A program made the translations under genes and the position numbers. A DNA stretch of 64,000 nt from Allobosea sp. (GTDB taxonomy: Bacteria; Pseudomonadota; Alphaproteobacteria; Rhizobiales; Beijerinckiaceae). Shown here in pieces: positions 7,871-15,236 of this stretch; within the stretch, counting starts at the first letter, position 1; every line of letters begins with the position of its first letter. The DNA is taken from contig JAAEQB010000068.1 in assembly GCA_024231975.1 (NCBI GenBank), positions 104,533 through 168,532 of the forward strand. Reading direction: 5' to 3'. Under the pieces are notes generated by a model. It saw nothing but the letters and a program-made list of their open reading frames with translations. It ran no database searches and had not been told where the DNA came from.

Positions 7871-8899
7871 GTGCTGCATGACCCGATCAAGCCCTTGATG
7901 CGTGCGCCGCTGACCGACCCGTTCGGCCGCGACATCTCCTATCTGCGCATCTCGGTGACGGATCGCTGCGATTTCCGCTGCGTCTATTGCATGTCCGAGG
8001 ACATGGCCTTCCTGCCGAAGCGCGACCTCTTGACGCTCGAGGAGATCGACCGCGTCGCCACCGCCTTCGTCTCGCGCGGCACGCGCAAATTGCGCATCAC
8101 CGGCGGCGAGCCGCTGGTCCGGCGCGACATCATGAACCTGTTCCGCTCGCTCTCGCGCCATCTCGCCTCGGGCGCGCTCGACGAATTGACGGTGACCACC
8201 AACGGCTCGCAGCTCGCCCGCTATGCGCAGGAGCTTGCCGATTGCGGCGTGCGCCGCGTCAATGTCTCGATGGACACGCTCGACCCCGAGAAATTCCGCA
8301 AGATCACGCGCTGGGGCGACCTCTCCAAGGTGCTCGCCGGCATCGAGGCGGCGCGCAAGGCCGGCCTGCGCGTCAAGATCAATGCGGTGGCGCTGAAGGG
8401 CGTCAACGAGGACGAGATCGAAGGGCTGATGCAATGGGCCCATGGGCTCGGCATGGACCTGACGCTGATCGAGGTGATGCCGCTCGGGGAGATCGAGCCG
8501 GCGCGGCTCGACCAGTTTCTGCCGCTCTCGATGGTGCGGGCCAATCTGATGGATCGCTATACGCTCGACGAGGATCCCTACCGGACCGGCGGACCGGCAC
8601 GCTATGTCCGGGTCCGCGAGACCGGCGGCCTCGTCGGCTTCATCACGCCGATGACCCATAATTTCTGCGAGAGCTGCAACCGGGTACGCCTGACCTGCAC
8701 CGGCACGCTCTATATGTGCCTCGGCCAGGAAGACGCCGCCGATCTGCGCAGCCCGATCCGCGCCTCCAGCGACGACGCCCTGCTCTACCGGGCGATGGAA
8801 GAGGCGATCTCGCGCAAGCCCAAGGGCCACGACTTCGTCATCGACCGGCGCCAGCCGCGCGCCGCCGTCGGCCGGCATATGAGTGTGACCGGGGGGTGA
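7871..8899 (+). CDS. moaA: GTP 3',8-cyclase MoaA
   Basis: Radical-SAM enzyme of the first step of molybdenum cofactor synthesis; with MoaC it converts GTP to cyclic pyranopterin phosphate. In 342 residues it shows the N-terminal cluster motif Cys33-x3-Cys37-x2-Cys40 (DRCDFRCVYC), the ITGGEPL segment that binds SAM, the C-terminal second cluster (NFCESCNRVRLTCTGTLYMC) and the terminal Gly-Gly needed for activity (VTGG). The start at 7871 is a GTG; an in-frame ATG at 7898 is an alternative. No other moa gene is in the window. Confidence 0.96.
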   Translation: MLHDPIKPLMRAPLTDPFGRDISYLRISVTDRCDFRCVYCMSEDMAFLPKRDLLTLEEIDRVATAFVSRGTRKLRITGGEPLVRRDIMNLFRSLSRHLASGALDELTVTTNGSQLARYAQELADCGVRRVNVSMDTLDPEKFRKITRWGDLSKVLAGIEAARKAGLRVKINAVALKGVNEDEIEGLMQWAHGLGMDLTLIEVMPLGEIEPARLDQFLPLSMVRANLMDRYTLDEDPYRTGGPARYVRVRETGGLVGFITPMTHNFCESCNRVRLTCTGTLYMCLGQEDAADLRSPIRASSDDALLYRAMEEAISRKPKGHDFVIDRRQPRAAVGRHMSVTGG

Positions 8900-8949
8900 G
8901 AGCCGGGCCGCTTGGACGGTTGGTCGCTCCGGCTTGCCGTGGCTCTGCC

Positions 8950-9097
8950 GTCATTCCGGGGCTTCGCGTCAGCGAAGAGCCCGGAACCCAGAACCGATGC
9001 CGCCTCCATGAGAGCGCGTTTTGGGCATCGTTCAAAATCCGTCATGGCATCGGTTCTGGGTTCCGGGCTCAGGCCTGACGGCCTGCCCCGGAATGAC
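8950..9097. repeat. Long palindromic interspersed repeat (about 148 bp)
   Basis: Two arms of about 51 bases are inverted copies of each other (left begins GTCATTCCGGGG and ends CCCAGAACCGATGC; right is GCATCGGTTCTGGG to CCCCGGAATGAC). Each arm has a short divergent hairpin tip, and the arms flank a 47-base centre. The transcript would fold into a cruciform-like structure just after moaA. No ORF inside. It resembles the CATTCCGGGGC palindromes scattered through Hyphomicrobiales genomes. Confidence 0.85.
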
Positions 9098-9161
9098 GAG
9101 AGTGGTTCTGGCGTATCCTCTCCGGCAACTCGCCAGGCCATCTGAACCGGCCTCGATCTCC

Positions 9162-9803
9162 TCAGCGAGCCCGTAATCCGCGCACGATGTTCGCCGCCCG
9201 CCTGAGAACGGTCACGGCAGCACCGACCGCGATCAGCCAGAGCGCGATGGTCAGCGCCGCGTTTTGGCCGCGCCAGAGCGGCTCCAGCAGGGAGAGGAGC
9301 GCCGCGGCCGTGATCGTCGCCATGCGGTGCTGCTTGGCCATCGGGCCTGAGAAATCGGCCGGCAAACCGCAATTGCGGCCGAGCTCGCGGGTGTAAGCGG
9401 TCAGCACGGCAAAGGCGGCCGCCGCCCAGCCCAGGGCGGGAGCACCGATCCCGTAGCCGACGCCAGCGAGGATCAGGATGTCCGCGACCCGGTCGGGAAA
9501 CTCGTTCCAGAACGGCCCGTCGGCGGCCTGCTTGCCGCCCTCGATCGCGACCATGCCGTCAAAGAGGTTGCAGAGCAGGCGGAGCTGGCAGAACAGCGCC
9601 GCAGCCAGGAGCAGCCCGATGCGGGGCCCGGGAGCCGCCGTGCCCGCGAACCAGAAGGCGATCCCGGCGCAGGCCGCCATGGCCATGCTCGCCATCGAGA
9701 TCTGGTTCGGCGTGATCCCGGTCGCGCTCAGCCAGCGCGCGATCGCCCGGGCCCAGCCGGTGTCCCGGCTCGAGAGCGGCCTCCGATCGCTATCCTGCGC
9801 CAT
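9162..9803 (-). CDS. CDP-alcohol phosphatidyltransferase, divergent active site
   Basis: Integral membrane enzyme of 213 residues in the CDP-alcohol phosphatidyltransferase family, which swaps CMP of CDP-diacylglycerol for an alcohol headgroup. The canonical D-x2-DG-x2-AR-x8-G-x3-D-x3-D signature appears as N-LF-DG-MV-AI-x8-G-PFW-N-EFP-D (residues about 83-109): the first and third aspartates are Asn and the Arg is Ile. Several membrane segments follow. It is last in a coupled four-gene cassette with its own acyltransferase and CDP-diglyceride synthase; its start overlaps the previous gene by 14 bases. The headgroup cannot be told from sequence. The set resembles the ynbAB arrangement of E. 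coli. Confidence 0.85.
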   Translation of the reverse strand: MAQDSDRRPLSSRDTGWARAIARWLSATGITPNQISMASMAMAACAGIAFWFAGTAAPGPRIGLLLAAALFCQLRLLCNLFDGMVAIEGGKQAADGPFWNEFPDRVADILILAGVGYGIGAPALGWAAAAFAVLTAYTRELGRNCGLPADFSGPMAKQHRMATITAAALLSLLEPLWRGQNAALTIALWLIAVGAAVTVLRRAANIVRGLRAR

Positions 9804-10197
9804 GGTTCATCGCCCTCCTGCTCCGCCACAGCGAATAATTGTAGAGCGCCGCATAGCTGGTCGCGACGGTCAGCGGCACGGCGATCGTCCTGGCGATCTC
9901 GGGCGTGCCGCCGATGGTGTGAATGAGCGTCAGCACGCTCGCTGAGACCAATCCTGCGATCACCGGCGGCGCGAGCAGCGCGGCCAGGCCGCTGAAACGG
10001 CAGGCGAGGTATTCCATACAGCGCTTCAGGACCAAAGTGATCGTGGCAGAGATCGTCCCCTGGATCAGCCCGGCGAGGAGCGGCGCCGGCATCGGATGGG
10101 CACGGTTGGCGAAGGCGGCCCAGCTACCCATGGCGAGGAAGGCGAAGCCGACATGCACGATGCTGCTTCGCATCAGGCGCGCGAGCGGCGGGCTCAT
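9790..10197 (-). CDS. Small four-TM membrane protein (GtrA-like)
   Basis: A 135-residue membrane protein with four hydrophobic segments. The C-terminal part (HTIGGTPEIARTIAVPLTVATSYAALYNYSLWRSRR) resembles GtrA-type or related small flippase-associated proteins. ATG at 10197 overlaps the cytidylyltransferase stop (ATGA), and its 3' end overlaps the phosphatidyltransferase start by 14 bases, so it belongs to the same coupled operon. A role in moving or presenting the lipid product is a guess from context. Confidence 0.75.
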   Translation of the reverse strand: MSPPLARLMRSSIVHVGFAFLAMGSWAAFANRAHPMPAPLLAGLIQGTISATITLVLKRCMEYLACRFSGLAALLAPPVIAGLVSASVLTLIHTIGGTPEIARTIAVPLTVATSYAALYNYSLWRSRRAMNHGAG

Positions 10198-11144
10198 GTC
10201 ATCGACCAGCCATAGCGGACGAGATGGAAGAAGATCGGGGCGGAGAACACCACCGAATCGAGCCGGTCGAGGAAGCCGCCATGGCCGGCGATCAGGTGGC
10301 CCCAATCCTTGATGCCGCGATCGCGCTTGATCGCCGACATCACCAACCCGCCGAAGAAGCCCATCAGCACGATAACCAGCGCCAGGAACGCCCCCTGCAA
10401 TGGTGTGAACGGCGTCATCCAGGACAAGGCCGCCCCGACACCCGTCGCGCTGAGCGCGCCACCGACGAAGCCCTCGACGGTCTTGGACGGCGACAATCTG
10501 GGCGCGATCTTGGTGCGGCCGAGCAGCTTGCCCCAGACATATTGCAGCACGTCGCTCATCTGCACGACGATGACGAGGAAGGCGATCAGCAGGACGTTGC
10601 GGCCGTGATAACCGGGAATGTCGAGGCTGAGCAGCGCCGGCACATGCGAGATGCAGAAGACGCAGATCATCAGCGCCCACTGCACCTCGGCGATGCGCAC
10701 GAGGAAATGCTCGGTGTCGCCGCGCAGGGACGCGATGATCGGCATCAGCAGGAAGGCGTAGACGGGGATGAAGATCGAATAGAGCCCGTACCAGTCGATC
10801 CAGATCAGGTAGTACTGCACCGGCAGGATCACGAAGAAGCCGGCCGCCAGCGCCCAATGATCGGCGCGGCGCGTGTCGGTCAACGTGATGAACTCGCGCA
10901 GCGCGGCAAACGAGCAGAAGCCGAAGAGCAGCGTCACGCCGGTCTTGCCGCCGATCAGCGCCAGGCCCATCAGCACGATCATGATCCACCAGGCGCGGAT
11001 ACGGTCGTTCAGGTTCTCGACCACGGCATTCGAGCCATCGGGCGAGAGCCGGCGCTGCAGCACATAGCCGATCGTCGACGCCACGATCAGGACGCCGAGC
11101 AGGCCGGCCAGCACGGCGAGGAGATCGGGATGCGGCATCGTCAT
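10194..11144 (-). CDS. Phosphatidate cytidylyltransferase (CdsA paralogue)
   Basis: Membrane enzyme of about 316 residues that makes CDP-diacylglycerol from phosphatidate and CTP. Eight or so membrane segments are visible. The C-terminal family signature is clear: SPSKTVEGFVGG followed by KRDRGIKDWGHLIAGHGGFLDRLDS. ATG at 11144 overlaps the acyltransferase stop (ATGA); a second ATG lies two codons on. In this operon it supplies the CDP-lipid for the downstream phosphatidyltransferase. It is probably an accessory copy and not the housekeeping cdsA, because the latter normally sits with bamA, dxr and rseP, which are absent here. Confidence 0.92.
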   Translation of the reverse strand: MTMPHPDLLAVLAGLLGVLIVASTIGYVLQRRLSPDGSNAVVENLNDRIRAWWIMIVLMGLALIGGKTGVTLLFGFCSFAALREFITLTDTRRADHWALAAGFFVILPVQYYLIWIDWYGLYSIFIPVYAFLLMPIIASLRGDTEHFLVRIAEVQWALMICVFCISHVPALLSLDIPGYHGRNVLLIAFLVIVVQMSDVLQYVWGKLLGRTKIAPRLSPSKTVEGFVGGALSATGVGAALSWMTPFTPLQGAFLALVIVLMGFFGGLVMSAIKRDRGIKDWGHLIAGHGGFLDRLDSVVFSAPIFFHLVRYGWSMT

Positions 11145-11779
11145 GACGCGTTCGCCTTCGGTGACAAAGCGAGCAGCGCCCCTTCGGCTCTCGCCAGGAA
11201 ATCCTGCTTCGTCTCGCCTTCGACGAGGCAAAGAGCGGCGCCGAAGGTGACGGTGCAGACCAGCGGCACCGGCACGATCTCACCCTTCGGCATGACGCGG
11301 TTGAGATTGTCGATCCAGACCGGCACGAGCGCCACGTTCGGCCGCGCCTGCGCCAGATGGAACAGCCCGCTCTTGAACGGCAGCAGCGGCACATCCGTGG
11401 TGTTGCGCGTCCCTTCCGGGAAGACGATCAGAGAAGAGCCGGCATCGAGCGCCTCGGCCATCTGGACGATCGGGTCAGCCGTTCGCGTCGCGGGGTCGCG
11501 ATCGATCAGGACGGCGTTGAAGACATCGCGGCCGATGAAGCGCTTCAGGGCGCTCTTCAGCCAGTAGTCGCTGCCGGCGACCGGCCGGGTCGCGAAGCGC
11601 AGGCGGCGCGGCAGCACGGTCCAGATCAGGACGAAATCACCATGACTGGCATGATTGGCGAAGTAGACGCGCTGTTCATCGGTCGGCGCGACGCCGTCCC
11701 AGCGCCCGCGCACCGCCGTGATGAAGCGGGCGAAGAACAGAATGAGCGCGCCGGCCAGGCCAGCTCCGATCTCGCGCAT
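11141..11779 (-). CDS. 1-acyl-glycerol-3-phosphate acyltransferase (PlsC family)
   Basis: A 212-residue PlsC-family acyltransferase expected to acylate lysophosphatidate at the inner membrane. It has one N-terminal membrane segment, motif I with the His-x4-Asp pair (ANHASHGDF) and motif III FPEGTRN, with KSGLFHLA and VPVWIDN further on. The start at 11779 is set by GTGGGGGA just upstream; the ORF extends to 11857 without support. It is first gene of the lipid cassette and diverges from the binding-protein gene at 12015. Confidence 0.9.
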   Translation of the reverse strand: MREIGAGLAGALILFFARFITAVRGRWDGVAPTDEQRVYFANHASHGDFVLIWTVLPRRLRFATRPVAGSDYWLKSALKRFIGRDVFNAVLIDRDPATRTADPIVQMAEALDAGSSLIVFPEGTRNTTDVPLLPFKSGLFHLAQARPNVALVPVWIDNLNRVMPKGEIVPVPLVCTVTFGAALCLVEGETKQDFLARAEGALLALSPKANAS

Positions 11780-11960
11780 TCCCCCACCCGATTGCCAGCT
11801 GACGATGACGTAGCGTTGATCTCGAACGCTGTCGATCTTGCAGGGGTCTGGGGCCAATTCGAAAGCGGCGACACTGCGCCTTTCCGGTCGGCCGACAATC
11901 CGTCCCGGCTCTCACGCAACTCTACCCCTGCTTTCGTCGCATCTTGCCGGCCACGTCTTG

Positions 11961-11974
11961 TGTACTAGTATACC
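11961..11974. promoter_or_regulatory. Candidate operator (GTACTAGTATAC)
   Basis: Near-symmetric GTAC-TA-GTATAC sequence about 41 bases upstream of the solute-binding protein ATG and 182 bases from the acyltransferase start. GTATAC-type palindromes are typical binding sites of GntR/FadR-type regulators. No such regulator lies nearby, so the assignment is tentative. Confidence 0.35.
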
Positions 11975-12014
11975 GGCAAGGCCGCAGCAAAGCAGGCCAG
12001 CACAGGGAGGTAGC

Positions 12015-13199
12015 ATGACCCATCCGACACGGCGCGGCGTGATCGCCGGCGCTTCCAGCCTCGCCGCGCTCTCCGCCGGCGGAGCCTTCGCCCAGAGCGC
12101 GATGCCGGCCAGCCCGGTGATGCTCAACATCATCGACGTTGCCGGCAATCTGCAGCTCACGCAGGCTGCGATCGAGAAGTTCGCCAAGGACAATCCGAAG
12201 CTGATCTCGCGGCTGAATTTCTCGCGGGCCCCCTCGCCCGAACTGCCCGCCAAGCTCAAGGCACAGCAGGACGCCAACCGCGTCGACATCGACATGGTGC
12301 TGACCGGGCCGGGCGCGATGTCGGACGGCATCCAGCAAGGCCTCTGGGTCGACGTGTGGAAGTCGCACACGGCAAGCCTGCCCAAGGCCGAGGACATCTA
12401 TCACGAGCAGGCGCTGATGATGCAGCGCAATTTCGGCCAGAACGAAGGCGTCGCGGTCGTCTATTCGCCGTCGGGGCCGCTGTTCGAATACATGCCGGAC
12501 AAGCTCAAGAGCGTGCCGAAGACGGCCGAGGAGTTCCTCGCCTATGTGAAGGCGAACCCCAACCGCTTCACCTATGCCCGCCCGCTCAATTCCGGCCCCG
12601 GCTGGACCTTCCTGCAAGGCATGCCCTACATCCTCGGCGACAGCGATCCGACCGACCCGATGAACGGCTGGGCCAAGACCTGGGCCTATCTGAAGGAGCT
12701 CGGCACGGCGATCGACTACTATCCGACCGGCACTGCCGCGACGATGAAGGAGCTCGGCGACGGCACGCGCGACTGCATTGTCTCGACGCTGGGCTGGGAT
12801 ATCAACCCGCGCGCGCTCGGCATCGTGCCCAAGGAGGCGAAGGTCTTCACCATCGCCAACACGCACTGGATTCCCGACACCCAGTTCATGTGCATCCCGA
12901 AGGGCGTGGCGGCAGCCAAGATCCCGGTGATCCTGGCGCTGATGTCGCATCTGCTGAAGCCGGAATCGCAGGCGGCGACCTATGACAAGGGCTATTTCTA
13001 TCCGGGCCCGGCGATCAAGGGCGTCACGCTCGCCATGGCACCGCAGGAAAGCCAGGACGTGCTGAAGGAGTTCGGCCGGCCCGAATATGACGGGCTGATC
13101 GCCAGCCTGCCGACCCGCCCGCCATTGACGCCCGAGCGTCTGGTCGCCGCCTTCCGGCGCTGGGACCAGGAGATCGGCGTTGGCCACGCGCCCAAGTAG
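12015..13199 (+). CDS. ABC-type extracellular solute-binding protein
   Basis: Periplasmic binding protein of 394 residues with a twin-arginine-type signal (MTHPTRRGVIAGASSLAAL, cleaved near AFAQS). The mature part has family-1/PotD-like features (MLNIIDVAGNLQLTQAAIEKFAKDNP, GWTFLQGMPYILGDSDPTDP, VFTIANTHWIPDTQFM). AGGGAGG lies five bases before the ATG. Two Gfo/Idh/MocA oxidoreductases follow, suggesting uptake of a sugar, cyclitol or sugar acid that they oxidise. No permease or ATPase is encoded nearby, so the channel must be elsewhere. Confidence 0.85.
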   Translation: MTHPTRRGVIAGASSLAALSAGGAFAQSAMPASPVMLNIIDVAGNLQLTQAAIEKFAKDNPKLISRLNFSRAPSPELPAKLKAQQDANRVDIDMVLTGPGAMSDGIQQGLWVDVWKSHTASLPKAEDIYHEQALMMQRNFGQNEGVAVVYSPSGPLFEYMPDKLKSVPKTAEEFLAYVKANPNRFTYARPLNSGPGWTFLQGMPYILGDSDPTDPMNGWAKTWAYLKELGTAIDYYPTGTAATMKELGDGTRDCIVSTLGWDINPRALGIVPKEAKVFTIANTHWIPDTQFMCIPKGVAAAKIPVILALMSHLLKPESQAATYDKGYFYPGPAIKGVTLAMAPQESQDVLKEFGRPEYDGLIASLPTRPPLTPERLVAAFRRWDQEIGVGHAPK

Positions 13200-13212
13200 G
13201 TACCTGAGCAAG

Positions 13213-14235
13213 ATGCGCTTTGCTGCCATCGGCCTCGACCACCGCCATATCTACCATATGGTCGGTGGCCTGCTGGAGGCCGGCGCGGACTGCGCCGGCT
13301 TCGATCCTGCGACCAGCGATCCGCGCGTGCTCGCCGGCTTCCGCGAGCGCTTTCCGCACTTGCGGGAAGCGCAGGCCGAGGCGTTGCTCGACGATCCCTC
13401 GATCGACCTCGTCGTCTGCGCCGGCATCCCCTCGGAGCGGGCTGCGCTCGCCGTCAAGGCGATGCGCGCCGGCAAGGACGTGATGGTCGACAAGCCCGGT
13501 GTCACGACCTTCGAGCAGCTCGCCAAGGTCGAGCGGCTCGTCGCGGAGACGGGCCGTATCTTCTCGGTCTGCTTCTCCGAGCGCTTCATCGTCCCGGCCA
13601 CCATCGTCGCCGGCAAGCTGATCGCGGACGGGGCGATCGGGCGGGTAGTGCAGACGGTCGGCCTCGGGCCGCACCGTCTCAACCGGGGAATCCGGCCGGA
13701 CTGGTTCTTCGACAAGCGTTCTTTCGGCGGCATCCTGACCGATATCGCCTCGCACCAGATCGACCAGTTCCTGCATTTCACCGGCTCGCCCGATGCCGAG
13801 ATCGCCGCCTCCTGCACCGGCCATTTCGGCCTGGCCGACCTGCCCGATTTCGAGGATTTCGGCGAGATCCTGCTCAGGAGCGATCGGGCAAACGGCTTCA
13901 TCCGCGTCGACTGGTTCACCGCCGACGGCCTGCCGACCTGGGGCGATGGGCGCCTCACCATCCTAGGCACGGAAGGGACGATCGAGCTGCGAAAATATGT
14001 CGACATCGCCGGCCGGGCCGGCACCGACCATGTCTTCCTGGTCGACAAGGCTGGCACGCGCCACATCGACGCCTCAGGCGAGCCGCTCACCTATTTTCGC
14101 GACCTGATCGCAGATATCGCCGCTCGCAGCGAGACGGCGGCAACGCAGCAGCACATGTTCACGGTCTGCCGTCTCGCTCTGCATGCGCAGGACCGGGCCG
14201 TGCGCCTGCCGATCCGAGGAGCCGAAGCCAAGTGA
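13213..14235 (+). CDS. Gfo/Idh/MocA family oxidoreductase
   Basis: NAD(P)-dependent dehydrogenase of about 340 residues. The N-terminal Rossmann domain begins at MRFAAIGLDHRHIYHMVGG, unusual in lacking the typical GxGxxG; the family lysine block reads KDVMVDKPGVT. The C-terminal alpha/beta domain includes RPDWFFDKRSFGGILTDIASHQIDQ, with the Asp and His expected near the active site. The ATG at 13213 is chosen; a TTG at 13180 overlapping the previous gene is possible. It forms an operon with the binding protein (13 bases apart) and the next dehydrogenase (GTGA overlap). Confidence 0.88.
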   Translation: MRFAAIGLDHRHIYHMVGGLLEAGADCAGFDPATSDPRVLAGFRERFPHLREAQAEALLDDPSIDLVVCAGIPSERAALAVKAMRAGKDVMVDKPGVTTFEQLAKVERLVAETGRIFSVCFSERFIVPATIVAGKLIADGAIGRVVQTVGLGPHRLNRGIRPDWFFDKRSFGGILTDIASHQIDQFLHFTGSPDAEIAASCTGHFGLADLPDFEDFGEILLRSDRANGFIRVDWFTADGLPTWGDGRLTILGTEGTIELRKYVDIAGRAGTDHVFLVDKAGTRHIDASGEPLTYFRDLIADIAARSETAATQQHMFTVCRLALHAQDRAVRLPIRGAEAK

Positions 14236-15236
14236 CACGCAAGCTCGGCATCGCCGTCATCGGGCTCGGGCCCGCCGCCCTGCCCCATTCGCGCAGTCTC
14301 ATCGATCTGGCCGACAGGGTCGATGTCCGCCATGTCGCCAGCCGCTCGCAGGCGCGGCTCGACCCCTATCGCGCCCAGTTCCCCTTCCCCGGCACGACCG
14401 ACATCGATGCCGTGCTGGCTGATGCGGCTGTCGAAGCGGTGATCGTGCTGACGCCGCCGGCGAGCCATCGCGATGTTGGCGCGCGCTGCCTTGCCGCCGG
14501 CAAGCATGTGCTGGTCGAGAAGCCGCTGGAGCTGACAGTGGCGCGCGGCGAGGAGCTAGTCGCAGCGGCAAGGCGGGCCGGCAAGGCCTTCGGCGTCGTG
14601 CTGCAGCACCGCTTCCGGCCGGCGAGCCTCAGGCTCAAGGCGGCACTGGACAGCGGCGAACTCGGCGGCGTCGAGGCCGGCCTGCTGCAGGTGCCGTGGT
14701 GGCGGCCGCAGAGCTATTACGACGAGCCCGGTCGCGGCACGATGGCCCGCGATGGCGGTGGCGTGCTGCTGACGCAGGCGATTCACTCCTTCGACCTGCT
14801 CCGCTCGCTGGTCGGGGTTTCGAAGGTCGTCGCGGCGCAGGTGCGCACCACATCGCTGCATAGGATGGAGACCGAGGACTATGTCGGCGCCCTGCTGGAG
14901 GCCGGCAATGGCGCCCCAGTGACACTGGTGACGACCACCGCCGCCCATCCCGGCCACCCCGAGCGCATCGAGATCATCGGCAGCAAGGGCCATGCGTCAT
15001 TGGTCGGCGGGCGCCTCCAGCTCTCCTTCCTCGACGGCCGCTCGGAGGTGGTCGAGGCCGAGGGCAATACCGGCAGCGGCGCCAACATCATGGACTTCCC
15101 GCACGATGCCCACCGCGCCGTGATCGCCGACTTCCTCGACGCGATCGAGGCCGGGCGCGATCCGGTGGTGACGGGCGAGGAAGCCCTGACCTCGCAGCGC
15201 TGGATCGACGCGATCCTGGCAGCTGGGCGCGGCTGA
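14232..15236 (+). CDS. Gfo/Idh/MocA family oxidoreductase, second copy
   Basis: NAD(P)-dependent dehydrogenase of 334 residues. Landmarks are the Rossmann start KLGIAVIGLGPAALPHSRSL, the cofactor-site GKHVLVEKPLEL with the conserved EKP, and the active-site stretch MARDGGGVLLTQAIHSFDLL. GTG start overlaps the preceding stop (GTGA). It is only distantly like its neighbour, so the two probably act on successive or alternative sugar-type substrates. Its stop TGA abuts the stop of the convergent chemotaxis gene: TGATCA serves both strands. Confidence 0.9.
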   Translation: MTRKLGIAVIGLGPAALPHSRSLIDLADRVDVRHVASRSQARLDPYRAQFPFPGTTDIDAVLADAAVEAVIVLTPPASHRDVGARCLAAGKHVLVEKPLELTVARGEELVAAARRAGKAFGVVLQHRFRPASLRLKAALDSGELGGVEAGLLQVPWWRPQSYYDEPGRGTMARDGGGVLLTQAIHSFDLLRSLVGVSKVVAAQVRTTSLHRMETEDYVGALLEAGNGAPVTLVTTTAAHPGHPERIEIIGSKGHASLVGGRLQLSFLDGRSEVVEAEGNTGSGANIMDFPHDAHRAVIADFLDAIEAGRDPVVTGEEALTSQRWIDAILAAGRG

